22,142 nt of DNA, from contig CAJNOQ010002920.1 of the NCBI GenBank assembly GCA_905250885.1, positions 1-22,142 of the forward strand. Direction: 5' to 3'. Positions 10,288 to 18,913 of this stretch are shown here, one piece after another. Within the stretch, counting starts at the first letter, position 1, and each line of letters begins with the position of its first letter. Below the pieces are notes generated by a model. It worked only from the letters and a program-made list of their open reading frames with translations, was not told the origin of the DNA and ran no database searches. A program made the translations under genes and the position numbers. This DNA comes from Didymodactylos carnosus. Taxonomy: Eukaryota; Rotifera; Eurotatoria; Philodinida; Philodinidae.

Positions 10288-10697
10288 GAAAGCGTGACAA
10301 CGGACTGCCTATAGGAAGAATATTTCTGATATAAGCTTTATTCTCTCAAAATACAAGTGGAAAAATGCTCCATTATAGTGTTTAATTCTAACTAAAACTA
10401 TCGAAAAACACAAAATCAATTTTGTACGCATAGACATTCGGATCAGAGACCATCGCAGGACAAATTTTTTCTCTGTCCTGTCAGAAAATTACTCATAAAA
10501 AATTTTTGGTCCGGCCCTGTCCTGCAGCGGAAAGTTTTTCTCCTTAACCTAGAACAATTTATCTTCAAGAAACTCACCACAAATACACTCATCCTATTGT
10601 CCTAGTAGGATGAGAAAGAGAATCCTCAATAGATAGACATTCTTTTTTTAAATGTTATATGTAAACAGGGGAAAAACAGCAAAAGCAGACACTTCTC

Positions 10698-10755
10698 AAA
10701 ATGCGGACAAATAACGGACAGTGGACAAATTACGGAAAAAACTCCAAAATGCGGA
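10698..10755 (+). repeat. Right subterminal repeats of the hAT element (AAAATGCGGA motifs)
   Basis: Exact AAAATGCGGA copies at 10698-10707 and 10746-10755, with the shorter relatives AACGGA and TACGGA between them. They have the same strand orientation as the copies at the left end, so the two sets are direct rather than inverted. Confidence 0.6.
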
Positions 10756-11195
10756 CCATCTGGGAAGTCTGTGTATGACACATGCTATAGGGCTCTTAAT
10801 AAACCTCATAACTTTTGATCAAACCATCGCTCGGTGTTGGGAGACGTCTCATTTTAACCACAAATGTTTACTCTACGAATTGAAGTCACTAGAATCCTTT
10901 TTAATTCCGATATTTCATCGCAATGTCAGAATTGCAGAAAAATCAGGTTTCTAGGACATTTAGAAGATTTGTTCAAAATCCTCCAGAAACCTTTGATATT
11001 GGCACAAATAGTATGGATCTTCAATCATGTACGTAGCTCAATATGGACCTTTTATGGAAAAATTTATATTTCTGACTCAGGGGGAGGGGAAGCGTTAAAA
11101 GAGAAATATATAGTATAGTAGAAGGTAACGCTCATCTGTACTCTCTCTGTTCCTTGATTTTAGGAACTTATATTTGTGAACGACCTTCCATGACT

Positions 11196-11511
11196 TTTGA
11201 ATCCAAGACAACGCTCACATCTTGAATCTTGAGACAATGCTCCCGCTTTGAATATTTTCTCTCCCGGGGTTATAAGCCATGTTCATACCACATTCTTGAT
11301 CTCTGATTCGTGTTACTAATTTGCAACATCAACCAAAAGCGTTAGATTAATCCTCGAGTAAATCTTGTTATGTGAACATCTCACATGCCCTTAAAAACAT
11401 TTCGTTTTCTGTTTTTTCTCTTATGATTGGTTAATCCATGAAATATCTGACAGCCATTTTTCCATATTTTGGACACACAGACAACCATTTTGTAAGAGGT
11501 ACCCTAGACGA
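11196..11511. repeat. Dispersed direct repeat, copy A (upstream of the SDR gene)
   Basis: The best-conserved block is 11404-11511, containing CTTATGATTGGTT, AATATCTGACAGCCATTT, ACAACC and CCCTAGACGA. It aligns colinearly with 13470-13583 at roughly 85 percent by eye. Weaker colinear matches extend upstream (CAAGACAACGCT near 11206; TTTGAATATTTTCTCTC near 11249). Copy A has extra sequence between these blocks. Probably a non-autonomous element or old duplication; no terminal repeats recognised. Confidence 0.65.
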
Positions 11512-11741
11512 AAATCAAGGGAATAAGGAAAAAAATGTTTAGTCAGCAAAGTTTGCACTGAAAATTTTTTTGTATGGCTACTGTATTTTCCTGTTCTTTG
11601 GATATATCTTAACATGTTTCTTCTTAACATGTCTTTGTTAAGATACAAAAATTATGTCAATCATGGTGACTTAGCAAAATAAATGCTTAGAAAGTGCCAT
11701 GTCACGCTGATCAAAATATAAACAGTGCGCGATTCTATACC

Positions 11742-11759
11742 TATATATAATAAATAAAA
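11742..11759 (+). promoter_or_regulatory. TATA-like stretch upstream of the SDR gene
   Basis: TATATATAATAAATAAAA ends about 50 bp before the SDR start codon. It is a reasonable core-promoter candidate by position and composition, but such runs are frequent in this AT-rich window. Confidence 0.25.
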
Positions 11760-11809
11760 CGTTTTTTCTCTGAACAGTATTCATAGTACAGTAGATTAAT
11801 CAAACACAT

Positions 11810-12966
11810 ATGGCATCTGTTAAGAAAATTGCTGTTATTATCGGTATGATGAATAAAATGGTGCAGTCAAAACAAAATAATTTGTTTCTTATTTTTTTCT
11901 AGGAGTTGGACCTGGCTTAGGAGCGTCTCTTGCAAAAAGGTGTGTCAACTGTAAACTGCTAAGTCTCTGACATTTGTGCAAAAGGGGACAAAAATTACAG
12001 TTTACCATTAATTTGCTTCAATTCTCAGTTCTTGTTTATTATTTTTTTGATAGATTCGCTACTGGTGGATATTCAGTTGGTTTAATCTCAAGAAAAAGCA
12101 GTAATTTAGAGCCGGTTCAAAAAGAATTAGAACAACAGGGTCAAACAGGTGCGATACTCTGTCTCGTTTAATCACACATTTGTCATAAGTGTCAATTTTT
12201 TTTCAATTCTAGCTCTCAGTGTTACGGCTGATGCGGGCGATGCAAAATCGTTACACCAAGCTTTTGATACTATCAGAACAAAATTAGGTGATCCAGAAGT
12301 ATTAGTTTTTAATGCAAGTGGCTTCGTCTCTGGTGAGTTTTATTTTAAAAAACAATCATTCTTCTTTTAAAATATGATATTAAATTGTTGCTGTGCTGCT
12401 CGGTTACAGGTGGAATTTTAGATATAAAAGCTGAAGATTTACAGTCATCATTTAACGTAACTGTTATTGGTGGACTGGTTGCAAGTCAAGAAGTGAGTAG
12501 AAAAGCCATTTATAAAATGTAAAAGCATTCTGATAAAATTCACTCGTTTTACGTTTAGGTAATTCCAGGTATGTTAAAAGATGGAAAAGGCACGATCTTA
12601 TTTACAGGTGCCACAGCGAGTATGCGTGGCGCAGCCAAATTTGGTGGTTTCGCCATTACTAAATTTGGACTTCGAGCACTTTCTCAATCGATGGCGCGTG
12701 AGTATGGACCGAAAAATATCCATGTTGCTCATGTAATAGTAGACGGTCAAATCAATACACCACAACAAGTCAAAGGTTGGTTATTCCATAACTTTTGTAC
12801 AACTAAATAATATTCTATTCGTTTCTATCAAGGACAACCAAACAAAGATATCGATTCATTTTTGAACAGTGATGCAATAGCTGAAACGTATTGGCAACTC
12901 CATATTCAACCAAAATCAACATGGACCCAAGAAATCGATTTAAGACCATTTGTTGAGAAGTTTTAG
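11810..12966 (+). CDS. Short-chain dehydrogenase/reductase (SDR) family protein with atypical active site
   Basis: Predicted NAD(P)-binding Rossmann-fold oxidoreductase of 239 residues, a normal SDR length. Seven exons join in frame: 11810-11843, 11903-11939, 12054-12148, 12213-12332, 12410-12492, 12559-12775 and 12833-12966. The introns are 57-114 nt, all GT-AG. The cofactor motif GVGPGLG is at residues 12-18. R37 after the second strand could favour NADP, an NASG loop is at 89-92, and FTGATAS at 138-144 sits where the catalytic Ser strand belongs. The canonical YxxxK is FAITK: K158 is kept but the Tyr position is F154, and the position 13 residues before it is A141, not Ser. ALSQSMAREYGPKNIHVAHVIVDG (about 166-187) is characteristic of a mostly bacterial SDR subgroup that shares these replacements, so this is a family trait and not decay. 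The substrate is unknown. Bacterial ancestry followed by intron gain is possible but untested. Confidence 0.9.
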
Positions 12967-13213
12967 AAATTGAAATACATTTACATTTATAACATAAGTT
13001 GGTTTGGTACCAGAATGAAATCGAGAATATAAATTCAATTATATCATTTTGAAACTTAAACTATCAAAACACAAAATCAATCCTTGTATCAAGCTTTGAT
13101 CGAACTTAATAACGTAGCTTACTTTTTTTTAAACTTTATAAAGCATTTACACTACTTGTTGTTATCTAATATAAATCTAAAAACATTCCTCGAGATCCTC
13201 AGAGGTTTAAAAA

Positions 13214-13583
13214 TATTTTTAAATTCAAGACAATGCTAACAGCTTATGAAGATTCCAAGGGGGTTGGAAGTATTTCTGATCGATTCGCTATGGTAGACTA
13301 TCTATATTTTGTAAGTTATATTATCTGTAGTCAGCTTTTTTGTGTTATAACTGACTGATTTCTGGCAACATCTGTCTGGGGACTACAGAAAAACTTCGCT
13401 TTTTTTCTCTCTTCATCAGTAGATATTTCAGGCCATTACTTTGAATATTTTCTCTCGTATGGTTAAATAAAATTTTCTATTTTCTCCCTTATGATTGGTT
13501 TATCCACGGAATATCTGACAGCCATTTGTCTGTATTTTGCGCACACGCAGACACAGACAACCGTTTTGTAAGACCCTAGGCGA
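13214..13583. repeat. Dispersed direct repeat, copy B (downstream of the SDR gene)
   Basis: Same orientation as copy A. The core 13470-13583 matches 11404-11511, with a 6-nt insertion (extra ACACAG) and a 4-nt deletion relative to copy A. Upstream matches include CAAGACAATGCT near 13226 and TTTGAATATTTTCTCTC near 13440. The two copies bracket the SDR gene about 2.07 kb apart. Confidence 0.65.
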
Positions 13584-14141
13584 TAGTATAAATGTTTTTT
13601 AAAGCACACTTTGTTTTTCTTCGTTATTAACTGGTACAGATCTAATATAGGCGTATTCAGTAAGGACTAGTAGTGATAAGAAGAAGAATGTTTACGCAGA
13701 TAACATGTACGATGATCGAAAGGCTGCGACCTGTAGAAAGGTGGCCCTCGCCGAGCAAATATCAAGAAAAAGGGATATAATAAGTCTCCAAATTGCTATA
13801 TGTATGTTTCAAAATAAGAATAAACAGCAAAAAGGAAGGGAAAATATAAACACAAAAAGAAGACGCACACTAATACTCAAGTCTGAAATGCTTGCGTCTA
13901 AGAGAAATTAGGAAGAAAAAATTGTGTAAGAAGGGAGACAGTATTTTTTCCCGAGTAAAACTTTCGATTTTGCCGACATGATTTGTTTATTTTAGAATAA
14001 ATTTAGCTTAAAAATTTCGAATTCAAATTTTTATTTATCTTAGTCAGTTTTCTCTCATTTGAGCTCTGTAGATAGTTTATTTTAATTAAAGCTTAGGGAC
14101 TTTTTAGCTCTGTTTCAAGTAGAAGAAAATTAAGTTATAGG

Positions 14142-14395
14142 ATTGATCAATGATTGGCTGACTCATCTAAAATATGATGAACAACAATCATTAGTTATCG
14201 TTGAAGGTTTCGACGATTATATGATGGCCATTTGACTTAAACATATATTTATTGAATTCTATCAGACATTGATAATGCGACAAGATTAACATTATTGTGA
14301 AGAATTGTCTGATCTATCTCATGAAAACCAAAAATATAACAACAGATTGTAGTTTGGCAACATATTCATGGGTAAAACAGATATCGTATTATAAA
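14142..14395 (+). pseudogene. Possible decayed coding fragment, family unknown
   Basis: One plus-strand frame reads protein-like over about 84 codons (NDWLTHLKYDEQQSLVIVEG, later ELSDLSHENQKYNNRL) but is interrupted by TGA, TAA and TAG. I do not recognise the family. The stop density is not far below chance for AT-rich DNA, so this is weak. Confidence 0.2.
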
Positions 14396-14668
14396 TTTGA
14401 ATTTTGAATTAAGTTTGTTAATCTCTTTGTTATAATTTTCTTTTTCAACAAAGTTTATTGTTCTCTTGCTTTTTCAACTTATTCATTCGATTTTTTTCTA
14501 ATCGAATAACTGTTTCTGTTTAATTTTTCTTCAAATGATTAAAAATAGTTTGCAAGCAATAAATACAAATTTTCTTTATTATTGGCCTCGTTTAGTTTAC
14601 ATGTTTTGATTTATTTGATACGTGAACCTTTTCTAGACTATTTAAACTTGAATGTCTTGATTAAAATA

Positions 14669-15003
14669 ATAGGCGTCAGAGCTGGACGAGTCTGAGTCCA
14701 AGTCATGAAGGTAGCAAAGGGAGTCCATTTCGAGTCCGATAATTTTTGAAACCTGTTTTGGCTTTTTGTTATTTATATTTCTTTTCGCCTATGCCGTACA
14801 ACACATCAATCATATTATAACAGAAAAAGTTACATAAGTAAACTTTTATTGCATATTCCATACTGATATTGAAAAACCGAACATTTGTCTGTTGATTTAT
14901 GTAAGAACGTGAATCGATCGGACTCGAAACACAAAAACTCAAGTTCGAGTCTAAGTCTTTTAGAGAAATCTCCAATTCGGACCCGCCTAGCCCTGCTAGG
15001 CGT
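14669..15003. mobile_element. Non-autonomous hAT-like element (MITE) with 8-bp target duplication
   Basis: The element is 14677-14995, 319 bp. The left end CAGAGCTGGACGAGTCTGAG and the reverse complement of the right end CAGGGCTAGGCGGGTCCGAA differ only by transitions (about 15 of 21 identical). The flanking 8-mers are ATAGGCGT (14669-14676) and CTAGGCGT (14996-15003), seven of eight identical. The body contains repeated GAGTCCAAGTC / CGAGTCTAAGTC-type motifs near both ends. The apparent minus-strand reading frames at 14769-15083 lie largely in this element and are not genes. It ends about 160 bp before the MRPL1 start codon. Confidence 0.78.
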
Positions 15004-15166
15004 AGCGAATTCAATCCCAAACATGTCATTTTTAGCACAGAAATAGTCGGGTTTACTTGAAGCAGATCTCTCGGTAACCGCATTTACTCAATGTTACTAA
15101 ATTTGCCTTCGCAGAGTATTGATCTATTCTGAACTATTCGTTTTTTCATAGATTGTTTTTTGTAAG

Positions 15167-17064
15167 ATGACAATAAATTTAATGAAAAGAATATTTCCAG
15201 GTATACGTTAGAATTACTAGCTTAATGATGCCTTTTTTTATAAATTTGTTCTATTTGCTGTAGGATGTACAACGTTAGTAAATCCGTCTCAGTTAGTTAA
15301 AAATCTCGTGCAAGTGCGCTTCAAAATGACTAAATCACGACGTTTACGTGCACCATCCGTTGCAAAACAAAGTGATAAATGGGTTCAAAAAAAAACAATG
15401 TATGTAAGTAGTTAAAGTAAATCGTGCGCGTTGTGCTTGCAAAAAATTTTTCCACTCATAGTGGTCGTATGGAAGCAGACGTTGTTTATGATGAAGACTT
15501 TGCTAAGCGAAAGCCGGTTGATCGTGTATGGTTAGTCAATGAATATCCAACACAATACTGGCCAGTTGAAACGGCAATTAAATGGCATGCCGAAATGGCA
15601 CAACCCGCAATGTTAAATTCAATGGATAGTTTTGTATGGGCAAAACTTCGGTTAGATATGACAACAAGTAAAAAAGTAAATCAATTTTTCTTCTTCTAGT
15701 TCATATTTTTCAATTTTGTTTACTTTTTTTTTAGACAAAATTTTTAGATAATATCAGAGGACTTGTTACGTTTCCAAACTATTTTGATGATCGACCAAAA
15801 AAAAATGTTGTACTATTCTGCAGGGTATGCTATATAACTGACAAAGTCTCATTGCATATAGATGATATGTTTCTTTCTATATCCAGTTGCCAGATCATCT
15901 TAAAGCAGCTGAACGACAGGGTGCATATATGTATGGCTACAGTGATTTAATCAAACAGGTAGTTGGGTTAAACACGTTTGTTAAATATCAAATGAGACAA
16001 TATTTTCTTCTATAGTTTGAACGTGGTGATATATCAGATTTGAATTATGAATATGTACTATGTGCTCCGGATGTTTATGCTGATATATTACATTTAAGAA
16101 AAAAAATTTCAAAAGAAAAATTTCCAAATCCAAACAATGGTAAATTATAAGAGTATTATCTAAGGGGTAAAAGCATCACTTTGCCATTTCACTTCTAGTC
16201 AAGTTAATCTGTGACATTGTTATTTCATTGGATTTTTCCCGACTTTTTATATCTGACAAATCTGTTTTTTGCACTGCTCTCAGTTTTATTTACTACACGC
16301 GTGTAAGATGGATTGGCCTTAATTAAATCTCTAGCAATTAAACTTTGTTTGTCCCCACGATAAGCAAAAATATATCGGTTAACATCTCTCTAATTTATTT
16401 ACTCATCTTTATGTTCTTTATTTCCATTTCATTAGTTCAGTTCATGGATACTTCAAAATCACTTCCAGTTGACTAGAAGTGAAATAGAAGTGATGCTTTT
16501 TCCCCTTGGTATTACCCTAGAGAAAATGATGTGTACCATGTATTTGTGCTATTTTTAGGTAGTTTACATCCAAATGTCGAAAATATGTTAGAAAAATTTA
16601 TTCGTGGAAAAGAATATGAATCAACAAAATATGAAGATGCAAAAGCGATATTAGAACTTCGAATAGGCATTGTAAGTACTGTCAGATTGTTTGAACATCA
16701 AAGTGTATTAATTTTTCTTATTTTCTTTAGATTAATATGGGTGAAGAAAAATTAATTGAAAATTTAAAAACGCTTATTCAACAAGTTTGTACACATCGTG
16801 AGACAAAACTCGGTATGTAAATATGAACATGTACTTTATCTCAAAAACTAACAAGAATTTTGTTCAGGTTCATTTGTTACTTCCTGTTCTCTTTACTGTC
16901 CTCCGTCTGTTGAAGATTTTAAAGTTGATATTAAAGAGTATTTACCGTCAGATGAAGATATCTTGGATGTGAAAGAAAAAGAAGAAATAGCGAAAAAAGC
17001 TGCTCTAGATAAAATTAAAGAATCTGGTAAAGCGTTTGATGACGAAGCGTTTAAATTAGCATGA
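15167..17064 (+). CDS. MRPL1: Mitochondrial large-subunit ribosomal protein uL1m (MRPL1)
   Basis: Predicted uL1 protein of the mitochondrial ribosome, which builds the L1 stalk on 16S-type rRNA near the exit site. Nine exons join in frame: 15167-15200, 15264-15399, 15462-15675, 15735-15824, 15887-15958, 16016-16139, 16559-16671, 16731-16812 and 16868-17064. They give 353 residues, slightly longer than vertebrate MRPL1. Residues 1-45 are basic and free of acidic residues (MTINLMKRIF, RFKMTKSRRLRAPS), a good mitochondrial targeting peptide. The order of conserved blocks follows MRPL1: KPVDRVWLVNEYP, KLRLDMTTSKK, VVLFCRLPDHLKAAERQGA, YMYGYSDLIKQFERGD, YEYVLCAPDVYADILHLRKK, KFPNPNNGSLHPN (the GLMPNPKxGT equivalent, degenerate) and VCTHRETKLGSFV. 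An acidic/basic tail of about 30 residues follows. Seven introns are 55-63 nt and one is 419 nt, enlarged by a MITE. The exon 2 donor is GTATGT at 15400, not GTAAGT at 15404, because only the former keeps the frame. Confidence 0.92.
16140..16558 (+). other. Intron 6 of MRPL1, expanded by an inserted element
   Basis: A 419-nt GT-AG intron (GTAAAT to TTTTAG), whereas the other seven introns of the gene are 55-63 nt. Subtracting the 351-bp element and one 5-bp target duplication leaves 63 nt, the size of its neighbours. Confidence 0.85.
16154..16514. mobile_element. MITE with about 40-bp terminal inverted repeats in an MRPL1 intron
   Basis: The left arm, about 16162-16202 (AAGGGGTAAAAGCATCACTT...), and the right arm, about 16469-16507, are inverted copies differing at a few positions. 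Each ends inward at CACTTCTAGTCAA or its complement. The element is about 16159-16509 and is flanked by TATTA at 16154-16158 and 16510-16514, the likely target duplication. It has no coding capacity. A 5-bp duplication does not fit hAT, so this is a different family from the other two MITEs. Confidence 0.75.
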
Positions 17065-17947
17065 TACTTTTTTTCCGTGTTGTTTTTTATTTTCATTTTT
17101 TTGATAATTCAATTTTGTTTTTAATATATTACAACATAAGGATATCGTCTTTTTAATCAAGCTGTACACAATCTTTTGAGCCACTAAAAGATACTATCTC
17201 ATTTAGCATAAAAAAAAGTTACATCCTGCTGTTATATTGTTTAAACGCGTTAAGCTACTGTCCTCTGTATTCTGATGTTTGAACATACTTTTTTATCTAG
17301 CGATGATCCAAGAAAAAGTAGTTGCTCACATCCTAACGTTTATCCTTTATCCAATCAGTTCATTTAAATGATTCTAATATATCTTCAAAAACTCATCAGT
17401 TTTTTCGTCGTGTCAAATTCGTGCAATAATCAAGAAGAATCAAAATAAAAATGGAAAATATAACGTAGATAGGATGAGTGTCGTTGATTATTGAGAATAC
17501 TCCCCTTCTCTCTCTTTTTCCATCGTCCGGTCAACGGTGAAACCAAAGGTCCGCTTGAGTCTAAATTTATATCAGAAATAAAATCGATCGAAAAAAGAAA
17601 ATCGATGTATTTTTGCCTCAAACCTATATAACAAAGTTTTAAATATCGTTTTCTTGAAATCTAGCCCTTTATCTGATTACATTGCATTCCTCTTAGAATT
17701 TTATCCAATGAGCCCAACAATTTTATCGCAGATCCCTAGGAAGATATCTGAAACCTCATGTTTTTTTAACTTTTCCTTTCTAAGTTATACGGTTTTTAAA
17801 ATCAAAACCCATAGTTTTTCATCGAACTTTTTTCTTCTTGATAGAATTAAGTGTACGATGGAATTGTAATGTACTTCAATTGGAACTATCAATGTATTGA
17901 GTATTGCAGTTAGTATTAGACAGGTCACGTTTTTTAGGGCATTTGCG
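17065..17947. other. Intergenic region, no supported gene
   Basis: 3' flank of MRPL1 and spacer. Open stretches at 17430-17621 (-) and 17654-17869 (+) begin without a convincing start and show no family signal. No canonical AATAAA is obvious just after the MRPL1 stop; the sequence is T-rich there. Confidence 0.4.
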
Positions 17948-18913
17948 GCGATGCACAGTGGGCAATTTTTGACTTAGCACATGGACATGTGCTGGAAAAG
18001 GGGGACGAAAGTCTCTAAGCATTCTTTTTATAGGTTTTCGTGTGTGCTCTTTTCCATAGCATGATTTTCAAACTTTCAAAGAATGTTTCTACAGGTTTTT
18101 CCGAGATCTGGTCTGTGGAAAACCAGTACGAACATACTTTGAGAGTTTGAAAATCATGCCATTGAAAAGAGCGTATACAAAAATCTATAAAAAGAGTATT
18201 TAGAGACTACTTTTCTAGCACATATCCCCGTGCCAAGTCAAAATTGCTGTGTCTATACGCTAAAATCGTCGCATTACACTGGATCAAAACATTTTTTGTT
18301 CAAAAGTACTTCATATGCACATCATTCGATACAGTTTTATGCGCTGAGTCCAAATACCTCATTGTTTTCCAGAAAACGTACTTCTGGACCGAGAAAAATC
18401 GATTTACTTGAAAAGCAACGGTTTTTGGGAAATCCCATATCTCAGTCCAGGTACGTTTGCGCTAGCACTGTAAGTGTATTATGAGTAGAATAATGTTCTG
18501 TCAAAATTTTATAAAATTTGGACCTTCGCTAAAGTTCGCGCACTCCTTATACTGAGCACATCTTTTGGGAAAACACTTAGTGTAGAAACAAATATTGTTT
18601 TTCTTAACACCAAAAGGTTCGAATCAAATTTTATTTTGCAAATCGATAGACTGAAACGTCTAGTTTAAGATTATGTAGAAACTTTTCAGAAATGGTTTTT
18701 AGATTCCATCATAATGTTTGCTATCCCTTAGCGGCCAGATTTTTCGGCTAATTTTTCACAATGCATTTTCCAACTAACTATGGCACTTGGAACAAAAAAT
18801 TTTATGACATTAGATAGTCCATATTTCAAAGTATATGTGACACCATTTGAGTCTTAAAAAGTGTACTTTCATTTTTTCGCCTACTGTCCATGTAGTTGTT
18901 CACTGTGCGATGC
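17948..18913. mobile_element. Probable non-autonomous DNA element with GCGATGC duplication
   Basis: A candidate element at 17955-18906, 952 bp. The left end ACAGTGGGCAA and the reverse complement of the right end ACAGTGAACAA match at nine of eleven positions. GCGATGC occurs directly outside both ends (17948-17954 and 18907-18913). A 7-bp duplication is unusual; with a one-base shift it can be read as imperfect 8-bp copies (GCGATGCA/GCGATGCT), compatible with hAT. The left third is a long palindrome (separate entry). No transposase is present. The open stretch at 18230-18484 is chance reading. Confidence 0.5.
17956..18251. repeat. 296-bp imperfect palindrome, essentially no loop
   Basis: From CACAGTGGGCAATTTTTGAC on the left to the inverted counterpart GTCAAAATTGCTGTG on the right, the two halves (about 148 bp each, centre near 18103) are imperfect reverse complements throughout. 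Well-paired blocks include TTTTTATAGGTTTT, GCATGATTTTCAAACT and GCTCTTTTC. Within the left arm there is a further small hairpin, AGCACATG-GA-CATGTGCT. Transcribed, the whole would fold into one long hairpin. Confidence 0.8.

Larger units (their letters stand above)
9299..10779. mobile_element. Defective hAT transposon with perfect 8-bp target duplication
   Basis: The element proper is 9307-10771, 1465 bp. Its left end begins CAGAATTCCCAGATCCTC; the reverse complement of its right end begins CAGACTTCCCAGATGGTC, so the first 14 bp differ at one position. It is bordered by TGTATGAC at 9299-9306 and again at 10772-10779, a perfect 8-bp duplication diagnostic of hAT-type insertion. Inside are a C-terminal hAT transposase fragment on the minus strand, repeated AAAATGCGGA motifs near both ends, a 75-bp palindrome at 9858-9932 and a cluster of 16-bp palindromic repeats. 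Autonomous hAT elements are normally longer (about 2.5-5 kb) with a complete transposase, so this copy is internally deleted and cannot mobilise itself. The intact duplication and termini suggest a fairly recent insertion. Confidence 0.88.
10780..11809. other. Intergenic region upstream of the SDR gene
   Basis: Open stretches at 10721-10954, 10864-11118 (+) and 11421-11648 (-) lack any family signal and are not called. The region holds one copy of a dispersed repeat (11196-11511) whose other copy lies downstream of the SDR gene. Confidence 0.45.
12967..14668. other. Intergenic region with dispersed repeat and a possible decayed coding fragment
   Basis: No intact gene. The 68-codon stretch at 13705-13911 (+) is Lys/Arg-rich chance reading. 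It holds copy B of the repeat flanking the SDR gene (13214-13583). A short block at 13055-13089 (AAACTATCAAAACACAAAAT) resembles 10387-10424 inside the hAT element. A possible pseudogene fragment is listed at 14142-14395. Confidence 0.45.

Noticed and set aside
10152..10334. Plus-strand open stretch across the second 16-bp repeat cluster.
   Set aside because: Its apparent motif (repeated LPDR/VRAIL) is simply translation of the palindromic DNA repeats; overlapping frames on both strands show the same artefact.
13705..13911. Lys/Arg-rich 68-codon open stretch.
   Set aside because: Composition reflects A-rich DNA; no conserved pattern and no neighbouring exon.
14769..15083. Minus-strand open frame of 104 codons upstream of MRPL1.
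   Set aside because: It lies mostly within the MITE at 14677-14995, overlaps another open frame on the same strand and has no family signal.
15404..15420. Apparent frameshift or stop after exon 2 of MRPL1 when the GTAAGT at 15404 is used as donor.
   Set aside because: Using the overlapping GTATGT donor at 15400 with the AG at 15461 removes 62 nt and restores the frame exactly, so no frameshift is needed.
16081..16140. Loss of the GLMPNPK motif in uL1 considered as evidence of a pseudogene.
   Set aside because: Mitochondrial uL1 proteins are generally degenerate at this loop, and the rest of the gene is open across nine exons with consistent splice sites.
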